The notes beneath the pieces were generated by a model. It saw only the letters and a program-made list of their open reading frames with translations, ran no database searches and was not told where the DNA came from. Shown piece after piece: positions 1 to 7,787 of a stretch of 50,917 bases of DNA. The first letter of the stretch is position 1. Each line of letters starts with the position of its first letter. A program made the position numbers and the translations under genes. This DNA is from Phaeocystidibacter sp965659415 (lineage in GTDB: Bacteria > Bacteroidota > Bacteroidia > Flavobacteriales > Schleiferiaceae), in the NCBI GenBank assembly GCA_965659415.1, contig CBFHVA010000017.1, positions 1 through 50,917 on the forward strand, written 5' to 3'.

Positions 1-2956
1 TGGCACCTGTTCCACAAGCCTGCGCACAAGCTGTAGTGAACTGACCATCTTCAATTGGCTTACCCGCTTTCTTAGCTTCGAGCTTATTGAATTGAATGCG
101 CTGGATACATAGAGAACACTTCTCCATCACACCACGCGCACGAACAGTTACATCCGGATTGAGAACCATCTTTCCATACTCATCCAATGATGGGTTGAAA
201 TCGGCAAAGTCCTCATTTCCTTGGTAGTTGAACCAGTTAAAGCGACGAACCTTGTAAGGACAGTTGTTCGCACAGTAACGCGTACCGATACAACGGTTGT
301 AAGCCATGTGGTTCAACCCTTCTTTCGAGTGAACCGTTGCACCTACCGGACAAACCGTTTCACACGGTGCGTGGTTACAGTGCTGGCACATCACGGGCTG
401 GAAGGCTACCGCAGGATTCTCGCTCGCTTCTTCAAGCTCACTAAACCCACCGAGCGAACCGTTCTCTCCAGTAAGTCCGCTCATGTTCTCTACCTTCTCT
501 TCATCAGCTGCAAAGCTCTCCTCTGAAGAGTAGTAGCGGTCGATACGCAACCAGTGCATATCGCGGTGCTTGCGCACTTCTTCCTTACCAACTACTGGCA
601 CGTTGTTCTCAAGGTGACAAGCTACCACACATGCTCCACAACCGATACACTTGTTCAAGTCCATCGACATGTTCCACATATGACCTGTCTCATGATCGTG
701 ATCCTCCCAGAGGTTCACCTTATCTGGACCCATTGGCCCTTCAAATGTCTCGAAAATTGGAAGTTCATTCCAAACTTGTGGGCTTGAGCCCATGAAGGTT
801 TCGAGTGTTGTTTCATTTACAATCTTACGACCCATCATCGTGTGCGCAAGCTGAATGCAAGCGAACTCATGATCATGGTCTTCGCTGATGTTGGCAACCT
901 CTACATTGGTTTCGTAGTGATCATCTCCCATCAACACATAGGCGTTAACACCTACGTTGTTGCCAGCTTTACCAGCCATCGTGCGACCGTAACCTACGGC
1001 CAGGCCAACGGTTCCTTGCGTCTGACCAGGCTGAACAAAAACAGGAACATTCTCCAATGTCTTGTCGCCTACCTTCAAAGTGATGGTCTTGCCGTTGTAA
1101 GCTCCGGCACTATTTGTTTCGGTTTCCAATCCCAATGCGGCGGCATCTGCCTGAGAAACTGTAGCGTAGTTATCCCATGATACGCGACTGATTGGATCAG
1201 GAAGTTCGTGTAACCATGGGTTATTGGCTTGAGCACCATTCCCCATGCCCTCTTTCTCGTAGAAGAAGAGTTCAACGTTACCTGCTGAACTTGCGTCGTT
1301 ATTAGCACTACTGGCAACGGAGCTCCAATTTACACTGCCAGCAAAATCAGCTGCTACGTGCATGTTTGGAACTTCAACTTGGCCATCGTGAAGCACGCTG
1401 CTCCAAGACATTCCCATGCCTGCAGAAGCAAAAGTATCCTTGATGACTGCAAGATACTCTCTATAATCACCGTACAATCCCATAAGCACTTCTTGAGCGT
1501 GCATGGTATCGAAAAGAGGATTAATGGTAGGCTGGCCTAGAGTGTATACGTTAGATGCTGGCATGTAATCATTCCAGCTTTCCAATGAATGATGAATTGG
1601 AAGTGCATAACCAAAGTTGGATGCGGTTTCGTCCATGCGATCAGCAAGAGCTACTGTGGCGCCCACCTTCGAGCTAGCCTCAGCAAATCCACCCAAGCTA
1701 TATGCAGGATTCACACCCCAAGTGATCAATCCACCCACTTTGCCAGCGTTCATATCCGCCACAAGTGCGCTCACATCAGTGTCGTTTCCACTCTTTAAGT
1801 AAACCGGGGTGTCCGTGTCTACTGTGCTACCAAAGTTGCCCAACATATTGTTGATGCCAGCAGCCAGAGCTTCTTGCGCGTAGTTATTGTTGCCTGCAAG
1901 AACCAAAGAATGACCTCCTTTGGCTACAAGCTCGTTAGCAACACCTTCCACACTGGTTTTAATTTCAGCTGGAAGATTAGCTTCTGCTAAGGTTGCATTC
2001 CCCGTAGCAGCAGCCACTGTGTTGTAAATATGGAGCAACACAGCACCTTGCTGAGAGCTCTTCACTTTGATGCGCTTATCAGCGTTTGAACCAGTAAGGC
2101 TCAAGCGAGTTTCAATTTGGATGTGGCGATTCATGTGCTCGCCTGGTGTGCGTCGATCCGCATAAGCTTTCGACATATCTTGTCCTGTATAGCCCGACAA
2201 GAAATCGGCACCTACACCTACGATCAAGTCCGCGTTCTCCATCTTATAAGAAGGAATAGCACGCGTGCCAGTCATATCTGCCCAGAAGTCAAGCTTCGAA
2301 CTGTACGATACAGGATCATACGTCACGTGCTTGAAGTTGGCATAATGAGCACCAAGGTTAGAAATAACATTCTTAGTAGACGGACTAATGATGCTCGATG
2401 TAAGCAACACTACTTGTTTGCCTTGTGCATCGGCGTTTTTCAATTCAGTACGAAGTGAATCAAAAATATCTCCCCATGATGCTTCTACACCATTCACCAT
2501 TGGCTGACGAAGGCGAGCTGAATCATAAAGGGACAATACAGATGCTTGTACACGAGCGTTGGTACCCCCATTGAACACAGCCATATCATTAGGCTCCATT
2601 TTAATAGGGCGACCTTCACGTGTCTTCACTAGAACGCTAGCGAAATCGTGACCGTCATAATAAGTAGATGCGTAATACGCCGGCATGCCTGGAACGACAC
2701 GATCCGGTTGAACTACGTATGGTATCGACTCAACCACTGGCGACTCACAAGCAGCCAAAGTTGCAGCAGCTGTGGAGAAACCGAGGTACTTTAAGAAGTC
2801 GCGTCGAGTTGTATTCGAGTTTGACAAGGCGTTATCATCGCCAAGAAAATCCTGAACCGGAATCTCTTCAGCAAACTCATTTTGCGCAAGCTTTTGTGAA
2901 ACCGGAGTCTCAGCCAGTTCGTCAAAGCTCTTCCAATATTTCTTAGTAGTAGCCAT
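1..2956 (-). CDS. actB: Alternative complex III subunit B (Fe-S protein), 3' end outside window
   Basis: Large periplasmic iron-sulfur subunit of the quinol:cytochrome c/oxidase oxidoreductase ACIII. Reading from the ATG at 2956, about 985 residues are visible with no stop, so the C-terminus lies beyond base 1. The N-terminus carries a twin-arginine-like motif (TTRRDFLKYLGF, near residue 50) followed by a lipobox-like LAAC, consistent with an exported lipid-anchored protein. A long molybdopterin-oxidoreductase-like region follows, then ferredoxin-type cysteine motifs: CIGCGACVVAC (about 768), CQHCNHAPCETVCP (about 855), CIGTRYCANNCP (about 887) and CSLC (about 946). The third motif lacks one cysteine of a four-cluster ferredoxin, as expected for the [3Fe-4S] site of this family. 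It lies 20 bases downstream of actA on the same strand, so the two are probably co-transcribed. Confidence 0.95.
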   Translation of the reverse strand, partial: MATTKKYWKSFDELAETPVSQKLAQNEFAEEIPVQDFLGDDNALSNSNTTRRDFLKYLGFSTAAATLAACESPVVESIPYVVQPDRVVPGMPAYYASTYYDGHDFASVLVKTREGRPIKMEPNDMAVFNGGTNARVQASVLSLYDSARLRQPMVNGVEASWGDIFDSLRTELKNADAQGKQVVLLTSSIISPSTKNVISNLGAHYANFKHVTYDPVSYSSKLDFWADMTGTRAIPSYKMENADLIVGVGADFLSGYTGQDMSKAYADRRTPGEHMNRHIQIETRLSLTGSNADKRIKVKSSQQGAVLLHIYNTVAAATGNATLAEANLPAEIKTSVEGVANELVAKGGHSLVLAGNNNYAQEALAAGINNMLGNFGSTVDTDTPVYLKSGNDTDVSALVADMNAGKVGGLITWGVNPAYSLGGFAEASSKVGATVALADRMDETASNFGYALPIHHSLESWNDYMPASNVYTLGQPTINPLFDTMHAQEVLMGLYGDYREYLAVIKDTFASAGMGMSWSSVLHDGQVEVPNMHVAADFAGSVNWSSVASSANNDASSAGNVELFFYEKEGMGNGAQANNPWLHELPDPISRVSWDNYATVSQADAAALGLETETNSAGAYNGKTITLKVGDKTLENVPVFVQPGQTQGTVGLAVGYGRTMAGKAGNNVGVNAYVLMGDDHYETNVEVANISEDHDHEFACIQLAHTMMGRKIVNETTLETFMGSSPQVWNELPIFETFEGPMGPDKVNLWEDHDHETGHMWNMSMDLNKCIGCGACVVACHLENNVPVVGKEEVRKHRDMHWLRIDRYYSSEESFAADEEKVENMSGLTGENGSLGGFSELEEASENPAVAFQPVMCQHCNHAPCETVCPVGATVHSKEGLNHMAYNRCIGTRYCANNCPYKVRRFNWFNYQGNEDFADFNPSLDEYGKMVLNPDVTVRARGVMEKCSLCIQRIQFNKLEAKKAGKPIEDGQFTTACAQACGTGA

Positions 2957-2976
2957 TCTTGATGATCCGGGTTATT

Positions 2977-4245
2977 TTAATAGTGACACTTACCGCACTC
3001 CAATCCGCCGATTTTCTCAACCGTGATGTCCTCACCGTGATACTTCTCAACGAGCTTGTCGTGTTGCGGCTCATAGTAGCCGTTGGTGTTCACTTTAACC
3101 TCTGTCTCGCGGTGACAGTTGATACACCAACCCATCGTCAATGAGCTGTATTGATAAACTTCTTCCATCTCCTGAATCGGGCCGTGGCAAGTTTGACATT
3201 CAATCTGACCAGCAGTTACGTGCTGGGCGTGATTAAAGTAAGCCAAGTCAGGTAGATTGTGAATGCGAACCCATTTGATTGGTTTCTGCTCGTATCCTTC
3301 GATATAAGCCAAATCATCAGCGCTCCATCCAATAGCGTCGTAAATTTTCTGAATCTCAGGTGAACGATCTCCACCGTACTTCAAGTTTCCGCTTGCATCT
3401 GTAATCTCTGAGCCGTCAACATACATGTGACAGTTCATACAAACGTTGGCAGCTGGAATTCCCGAGTGCTTGGAATGACGTGCACTGCTGTGGCAGTAGT
3501 TGCAGTCAATTTCATTCTGACCAGCGTGAAGCTCGTGCGAGAAAGCAATCGGTTGTTCCGGTTGATATTCCTGCTCAACCCCTACTCCCATCAGGTACCA
3601 GTATGTTACATTCAAAAATGCGACTGCCACTACGATAGTGAATACGGTCATGAACCCGACATTCTTTGCAAGGAATCTGCGGTAAGCACTGAGATCTTGA
3701 AGAACTGTAGTTGGATCTTCGCCGCGCACGATCCGCAAGGTATTGCGCACGCGAGCCAAAACGGCGATTAACAAGAACAAGAATACGCCCAACACTATCA
3801 TTGGCACTGGAGAAGGCTCAGCTTCTACAGCTACTTCCGCAACCTCAACGCCTCCAGTTGGAACTGGAGCAGCCGGTGGATTGGCGGTGTAAGCCAAAAT
3901 ATTGTTGATGTCATCAGGGATCAAGTATTCGAAGGCTGGCATCGCTGCTTGCGACCATTCTTCGTAGATGGCATTTGCATCCGCATCGCCAGTAGCTCTG
4001 AACTCTACGTTGTTCTTAATCCAAGATTGCAACCATTCTACAGAACGACGCTGAGTCACTTCGCCCAATGATGGACCAATGGCGTCTCGATCGAGCTTGT
4101 GGCAGGATGCACAATAGGTTTTGAACAATTTCTCGCCCGCAGCTACATCGCCTTGGATGTCTTGGGCTTTCGCAGTTACCCCAAGAGCTATAAAGCTTAG
4201 GATTAGCGGGATAAAGCGAATGTGAAATCGGTTAAGATTTTTCAT
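2977..4245 (-). CDS. actA: Alternative complex III multiheme cytochrome c subunit with extra N-terminal heme domain
   Basis: Electron-transfer subunit of ACIII, 422 residues. I chose the ATG at 4245 because it gives a clean signal peptide (MKNLNRFHIRF... ending near AKA-Q); an upstream in-frame ATG at 4314 would add 23 residues without signal character and would span the promoter box. An N-terminal monoheme cytochrome c domain (CASCH at 45-49) is followed by a proline/valine linker, two hydrophobic segments (about 150-170 and 198-222), and the five heme motifs typical of ActA: CNYCH (246), CMNCH (268), CQTCH (349), CINCH (373) and CGKCH (416). That makes six CxxCH sites in all. The linkage to actB downstream supports the assignment. 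The rest of the act operon would lie left of the window. Confidence 0.93.
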   Translation of the reverse strand: MKNLNRFHIRFIPLILSFIALGVTAKAQDIQGDVAAGEKLFKTYCASCHKLDRDAIGPSLGEVTQRRSVEWLQSWIKNNVEFRATGDADANAIYEEWSQAAMPAFEYLIPDDINNILAYTANPPAAPVPTGGVEVAEVAVEAEPSPVPMIVLGVFLFLLIAVLARVRNTLRIVRGEDPTTVLQDLSAYRRFLAKNVGFMTVFTIVVAVAFLNVTYWYLMGVGVEQEYQPEQPIAFSHELHAGQNEIDCNYCHSSARHSKHSGIPAANVCMNCHMYVDGSEITDASGNLKYGGDRSPEIQKIYDAIGWSADDLAYIEGYEQKPIKWVRIHNLPDLAYFNHAQHVTAGQIECQTCHGPIQEMEEVYQYSSLTMGWCINCHRETEVKVNTNGYYEPQHDKLVEKYHGEDITVEKIGGLECGKCHY

Positions 4246-4283
4246 AAGGGACCTCAAATGATACGATTCCGTACTTCGGTTGG

Positions 4284-4291
4284 CAAATTTA
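4284..4291 (-). promoter_or_regulatory. Bacteroidota -7 box upstream of actA
   Basis: On the minus strand this reads TAAATTTG, a match to the TAnnTTTG -7 element of Bacteroidota primary promoters, 38 bases upstream of the actA ATG. No good TTG -33 element is seen at the usual distance. Together with the actA signal-peptide start this places a transcription start just upstream of 4245. Confidence 0.55.
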
Positions 4292-4395
4292 ACACATAGA
4301 TGCCATCGGTACATGTGTTGTTAACCACTTCTTGTAATTTATAATCAGTCTAAATTGTTGTCAACGCCGCATATTTCGGAGAATTGGCGGTTATT

Positions 4396-4403
4396 TATCT
4401 TTG
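4396..4403 (+). promoter_or_regulatory. Bacteroidota -7 box directly in front of the SPOR gene
   Basis: TATCTTTG matches TAnnTTTG and ends only four bases before the ATG at 4408. If used, the transcript would have almost no 5' untranslated region. The same spacing is seen before rlmN (35970). Confidence 0.5.
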
Positions 4404-4407
4404 CAAA

Positions 4408-4917
4408 ATGAAGCCCATTATCATGTTTAGATTATTAGCTGTCTGCACCTTAAGCATACTCGCATCGATTTCATCCTTCGGACAAGAAAAGGGGGAGCTG
4501 GTTCAGAATGCGAATCCGGAATTTTTTAGATCGATGAATCACTTCATTCGAGTCAATCAAGACCGTGAAATTCAGGGTTACCGCGTACAGGTATTCAACG
4601 GCCAAAGAAATGAAGCTAATCGCTGGAGATCAGAAGCGATTACCGCGCTTCCCGATATGAAAAGCATGGTGATATTTGAAACACCCGATTACAAGTTGCA
4701 GATTGGCAACTATCGAACGCTATATGAGGCTGAAGCGGCTTTGGCGAGGGTGCGAGAACATTTTCCTGGAGCCTTCATCATCGAAACGGCCATCGATTAT
4801 CCCGAGTTGATCGAAAAAGGAAAAGAGGATCTCAACGACCCGAATGAACCTGAGGAGAGCCAGACGGCAGACCCCACACCCCAGCCACAAAGGCAACTTG
4901 AGTCTGAGGAGCGATAG
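4408..4917 (+). CDS. Exported SPOR-domain protein
   Basis: A 169-residue protein with a signal peptide (MKPIIMFRLLAVCTLSILAS..., cleavage near SFG-Q) and one SPOR-like domain at roughly residues 50-130 (starting at GYRVQVFNG and ending near FIIETAIDY). SPOR domains bind glycan strands lacking stem peptides; this fold is also widely used in small periplasmic Bacteroidota proteins of unknown role. The C-terminal 35 residues are rich in Glu, Pro and Gln and look disordered. ATG 4408 is preferred over 4384 because it starts the signal peptide and sits just after a promoter box. It is transcribed divergently from actA and convergently with the thioredoxin gene, so it is probably a single-gene unit. 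Confidence 0.8.
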   Translation: MKPIIMFRLLAVCTLSILASISSFGQEKGELVQNANPEFFRSMNHFIRVNQDREIQGYRVQVFNGQRNEANRWRSEAITALPDMKSMVIFETPDYKLQIGNYRTLYEAEAALARVREHFPGAFIIETAIDYPELIEKGKEDLNDPNEPEESQTADPTPQPQRQLESEER

Positions 4918-4921
4918 AGTC

Positions 4922-4951
4922 GTGAAGAGATAATCCTCTTGAACTCTTCAC
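4922..4951. terminator. Bidirectional hairpin between convergent genes
   Basis: Perfect 8-base inverted repeat GTGAAGAG / CTCTTCAC (4922-4929 and 4944-4951) followed by an AT-rich run, between the convergent SPOR and thioredoxin genes. It could end transcription from either side. Confidence 0.55.
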
Positions 4952-4954
4952 AAT

Positions 4955-5254
4955 TTAATTTTGAATAAATGGCGCCAATTCAGCGCTCAGGGCATTTTTG
5001 GGAAGCACCCCAGATTTTCGCCAAACCGGACTGCCATCCACATACATTATGAGTGTAGGCACGCCTTGAATGGCCAACTTTCTAGCTAATTCAGGGTTGC
5101 GGTCAATGTCGATTTTGATGACTTTGACCTTCTCACCCCATTCCCTCGATAGTTCTTGTAAGATGGGAGCCAGGGTTTTGCATGGTCCGCACCAAGTTGC
5201 ATGGAAGTCAACCAGTACGTTTCCACTCGATATCAGTTCACCAAAGGTGCTCAT
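4955..5254 (-). CDS. Thioredoxin
   Basis: A 99-residue single-domain thioredoxin without a signal peptide, so cytoplasmic. The redox motif WCGPC follows VDFHAT, and the cis-proline region is GVPTL. It reduces disulfides or persulfides in partner proteins. The ATG overlaps the stop of the upstream heme-protein gene (TAATG), which implies translational coupling. An in-frame start at 5293 would add 13 residues inside the upstream gene and is less likely. It is the last gene of the minus-strand cluster that starts with the three rhodaneses, and persulfide reduction by a thioredoxin is a plausible functional link. Confidence 0.93.
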   Translation of the reverse strand: MSTFGELISSGNVLVDFHATWCGPCKTLAPILQELSREWGEKVKVIKIDIDRNPELARKLAIQGVPTLIMYVDGSPVWRKSGVLPKNALSAELAPFIQN

Positions 5255-5853
5255 TACTCCTCCAAATAAGCGTTTGCGAATTCGATTACCCATGCACCAC
5301 GGATATCCCCTTTCTCGAAGCCTACTGCTCTGTCTTCAGGATACTCCTCTAGAATCAAAGCATGTAAATCCGCTGTGAGATCCTCGCCTGGCATACCATG
5401 ACAGTTCAAGCATACGGGACCGGCGTAAATCGGCTTGTAGAAGCGAATAGCATTGGAGTGGGTCTCTTTTACAACGGCGTCTGGAACCCGGTCCATCTCA
5501 TGAATTTCCTCAAAGCTACTCAAGACAATCCGATCCAAACTGTCCGGCTTATTACCGGTATTTCTGAATCGAAATGATGTTCTGCGGACATCTGCATTGT
5601 ATACCAAGGATAGTGAATCGGCTAATGGCACGGCTGCTTCGTGACAAAAGCTCACCGCCCCTTCAAATCCATCGGTTTGCACTTTGGACATAAGAGCTCC
5701 AGCTAAAGCAGCCTGACTCTCATCGGCAATTCGATGACCTTCTGTCATCACTTGATCAACCGTTAACAATTGGCCGTCTCTACTCTCTTCATTGGAGCAT
5801 TGACACGACCACATGTTGAACGACACCAAGCAAAAAAGCGCGATTCTTTTCAT
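5254..5853 (-). CDS. Tll0287-like (DUF3365) monoheme protein
   Basis: A 199-residue exported protein. The N-terminus MKRIALFCLVSFNMWSC is a short signal peptide ending in a cysteine, possibly a lipoprotein site although the lipobox is atypical. The body matches the DUF3365/Tll0287-like family: AVSFCHEAA, VRRTSFRFRN, YKPIYAG and a single heme-binding motif CLNCH near residue 150, then GDIRGAWVIEF at the C-terminus. The family is a PAS-like heme c domain proposed to act in redox or gas sensing. It starts 3 bases after the YbjN-like gene stop and overlaps the thioredoxin start, so all three are co-transcribed. Confidence 0.85.
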   Translation of the reverse strand: MKRIALFCLVSFNMWSCQCSNEESRDGQLLTVDQVMTEGHRIADESQAALAGALMSKVQTDGFEGAVSFCHEAAVPLADSLSLVYNADVRRTSFRFRNTGNKPDSLDRIVLSSFEEIHEMDRVPDAVVKETHSNAIRFYKPIYAGPVCLNCHGMPGEDLTADLHALILEEYPEDRAVGFEKGDIRGAWVIEFANAYLEE

Positions 5854-5856
5854 GGC

Positions 5857-6324
5857 TTACATTTCACTGACGAAGGTGTCAATTCCATCTTCTATAGTTC
5901 TTAAACAACGCATGAAAATCGGCTTAAAGGAATCTGGTCTGCCTACGAAAAGTTCACAGGCCATCCATACATTGTCATTTGAGGTATAAGCCTTAACCAC
6001 CTTTCTTTCGCGATTAACGGCATCGCAAGCGAACGAAACTTGTACTGCTTCAGAGTTCGATTCAATCGGCCAGATATTAAAGAGAACCACACGGAAAAAC
6101 TCCTGATCCACCTCATTCACCTCGATGAAATAATTATGCTCATTGTAAGTGAATTGAACATCACCATCACTATCAATCCAACCTTCGATACCTTCATCGG
6201 AGAGAAACTCCAAATACATCTCTTGAAGTTCTGATTCTGTCCAATCGCTTTGTCCGAAAGCTACGACAGTGGTAAACGAAAACGCAACAGTTAGGAATAA
6301 AGATCTCAGACAAAAAGCTCTCAT
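5857..6324 (-). CDS. YbjN-like exported protein
   Basis: A 155-residue protein with a signal peptide (about residues 1-24, ending VAFG-Q). The remainder resembles YbjN/bacterial sensory-transduction-regulator folds: an acidic helix (ELQEMYLEFLSDEGIEGW), the strand pair GDVQFTYNEHNYFIEV, and a C-terminal helix with MRCLRTIEDGID. Such proteins are related to type III secretion chaperones; no enzymatic motif is visible. It sits 85 bases after the DUF6132 gene, so it may belong to the rhodanese transcript or have its own promoter, and is 3 bases from the heme-protein gene. The family call rests on pattern only. Confidence 0.6.
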   Translation of the reverse strand: MRAFCLRSLFLTVAFSFTTVVAFGQSDWTESELQEMYLEFLSDEGIEGWIDSDGDVQFTYNEHNYFIEVNEVDQEFFRVVLFNIWPIESNSEAVQVSFACDAVNRERKVVKAYTSNDNVWMACELFVGRPDSFKPIFMRCLRTIEDGIDTFVSEM

Positions 6325-6409
6325 AATTCGTAAAGTAAGGTTAGTAAGTTCGAATGAAGCTACAAATTAGCATTTATTCTGCGAATCCATTTGAACCATT
6401 AATCCTACA

Positions 6410-6625
6410 TTACGAAGACTTCTTCCAAAGATCTCTTTTGTGTAAACCATCCAAGGCTAATAGACCCATTAGCGCTCCGTAGATTGAGCTCCTTACTGGA
6501 TCAGAGGTAATGGCGCATGAACCCGATTGGCAACCTACTTGGGCATAGTAGATATAACCAGCTAATGCACCAACCCCTATTCCAATGGCCCACCAAGTGA
6601 AGCGATTTTGCAGCAATTTCATCAT
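6410..6625 (-). CDS. DUF6132-like small membrane protein
   Basis: A 71-residue protein with two hydrophobic helices (about 12-30 and 47-60), separated by a loop holding two cysteines (GCQSGSCAITSDP), and a basic C-terminus HKRDLWKKSS. It resembles the small DUF6132 proteins found beside rhodaneses in Bacteroidota. The paired cysteines could interact with sulfur carriers, but this is inference. It starts 15 bases after the rhodanese lipoprotein gene, so it is probably in the same operon. The start could be either of two adjacent ATGs (6625 or 6622). Confidence 0.7.
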   Translation of the reverse strand: MMKLLQNRFTWWAIGIGVGALAGYIYYAQVGCQSGSCAITSDPVRSSIYGALMGLLALDGLHKRDLWKKSS

Positions 6626-6640
6626 CGTTCTAAAAGACGA

Positions 6641-7063
6641 CTATTTCACTACTTCCTTGCCCTGAGCTTGCCAGGCAAGAATGCCTCCGTCGAGGTTTAC
6701 CACTTTCTGAAAACCCATAGACTCCAGCATAGAGGCCGCTCTTCCACTTCTGCCTCCGGAGCGACAGTAGATGTAGACGGTTTGCTCTTTATCAAGCGTT
6801 GAAATCTGTTCCTCAAAATTGGAACCGTTGTAATCCATCAAACTCGAATTTTGCAAATGTCCACCTGCATACTCGCCTGGCGTTCTGCAATCGATCAACT
6901 GACCCGACTCTGCTTCCATCATAGATTGAAACTCATCCGGCCCCAGATCCAATCGTTGCGAAGTGGCAACCTGCTCGGTGTTTTGTTCATTGGTGCTACT
7001 CGATCCAGTTTGCCCGCATGCGGTGAGGGTCAACAACATAGCCGATACTAACAATGCTTTCAT
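6641..7063 (-). CDS. Rhodanese-domain lipoprotein
   Basis: A 140-residue protein with a lipoprotein signal peptide (MKALLVSAMLLTLTAC, lipobox LTAC), a Ser/Thr/Gln-rich linker and one rhodanese domain. The active-site loop is CRSGGRSG and the CH2A-type motif VNLDGGILAW lies at the C-terminus. It should act outside the cytoplasmic membrane in sulfane-sulfur transfer or thiol chemistry. It is the third of three consecutive rhodanese genes (17-base gap to the previous one), and the only one of them that is exported. Confidence 0.9.
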   Translation of the reverse strand: MKALLVSAMLLTLTACGQTGSSSTNEQNTEQVATSQRLDLGPDEFQSMMEAESGQLIDCRTPGEYAGGHLQNSSLMDYNGSNFEEQISTLDKEQTVYIYCRSGGRSGRAASMLESMGFQKVVNLDGGILAWQAQGKEVVK

Positions 7064-7080
7064 AGTTCTCTATTAAGTTT

Positions 7081-7389
7081 CTATCCTAACTTCCTTTGAA
7101 GATTGGTCCATCCACCTCCGTTGTGCACACGCTCAAAACCTGCGCTTTTCAAAATGCCTAAAGCTTGTCCGCTTCGCATACCGCTTCTGCAACAAACGAT
7201 CACCGGCTTGTGCTTATCCAGCTTATGTGCACTTTTCTTAATCTCATCAAGTGGAATATTCTTACTGCCCTTGATGTGACCTGATTTGTATTCGCCTCGG
7301 GTGCGCACATCTACAATAACTCCACCTTCTTCCAACCACGCCTTGTAATCGGGAGTGGAACGCTTAAAAATTCTTCCTAATAAACTCAT
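7081..7389 (-). CDS. Rhodanese-like protein (cytoplasmic)
   Basis: A 102-residue single-domain rhodanese without a signal peptide. The pattern is VIVDVRTRGEYKSGHIKGS, then the catalytic loop CRSGMRSG, then a C-terminal VHNGGGW. It transfers sulfane sulfur or resembles the GlpE/PspE type. It starts 3 bases after the preceding rhodanese stop. Its C-terminal NGGGW motif is shared with the first rhodanese, which suggests that these two arose by tandem duplication. Confidence 0.9.
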   Translation of the reverse strand: MSLLGRIFKRSTPDYKAWLEEGGVIVDVRTRGEYKSGHIKGSKNIPLDEIKKSAHKLDKHKPVIVCCRSGMRSGQALGILKSAGFERVHNGGGWTNLQRKLG

Positions 7390-7392
7390 AGC

Positions 7393-7665
7393 TTACATTT
7401 TATGCACTGCAACTTGCGACCAACCGCCTCCGTTATGCACATCTTCGATGCCTTGTCCTTTCAGAAATTGTGTGGCTTGACCAGATCTCCCACCCGACAA
7501 ACAGCACAACACCAATGGCTTGCTCATACCTTTAAACTCCTCCACGCGCTCAGGCACTTCGTTCAATGGAATATTTATAGACCCTTCGACATGACCAGAG
7601 GCAAATTCACCTGGTGTTCTCACATCTACAATTGTAGCCGATGGATTATTAATGATTTCGTTCAT
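7393..7665 (-). CDS. Rhodanese-like protein, first of three
   Basis: A 90-residue single-domain rhodanese (TIVDVRTPGEFASGHVEGS, active loop CLSGGRSG, C-terminal VHNGGGW). I take the ATG at 7665 because a promoter -7 box lies 30 bases upstream, inside the extended open frame that reaches 7734. It is cytoplasmic, and is the leading gene of the redox/sulfur cluster that runs leftward to the thioredoxin. Confidence 0.9.
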   Translation of the reverse strand: MNEIINNPSATIVDVRTPGEFASGHVEGSINIPLNEVPERVEEFKGMSKPLVLCCLSGGRSGQATQFLKGQGIEDVHNGGGWSQVAVHKM

Positions 7666-7694
7666 ATCACTGAAATTTTCAATTATTCTGAAAG

Positions 7695-7702
7695 CAAAGA
7701 TA
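7695..7702 (-). promoter_or_regulatory. Bacteroidota -7 box for the rhodanese operon
   Basis: Minus-strand TATCTTTG, 29 bases upstream of the first rhodanese ATG. No clear TTG is seen 19 bases further upstream. The position supports 7665 as the start codon. Confidence 0.55.
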
Positions 7703-7748
7703 CATGCGTGATTCGTCAGCACTGGGTGACACACGTCACACCAAAATG

Positions 7749-7776
7749 AAAAAAGGATGAGCTAGGCCCATCCTTT
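7749..7776 (-). terminator. Rho-independent terminator after the M13 peptidase gene
   Basis: AAAGGATG (7752-7759) and CATCCTTT (7769-7776) form a perfect 8-base stem; on the minus strand the stem is followed by a T run. It lies 12 bases past the M13 stop and closes the peptidase operon before the rhodanese promoter. Confidence 0.8.
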
Positions 7777-7787
7777 CCAATCTATCT

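Noticed and set aside
2959..3144. Plus-strand open frames across actB and actA (including 2668-2946 and 3427-3771)
   Set aside because: They are antisense to strongly supported genes, have no recognisable domains, and follow the codon pattern of the real frame.
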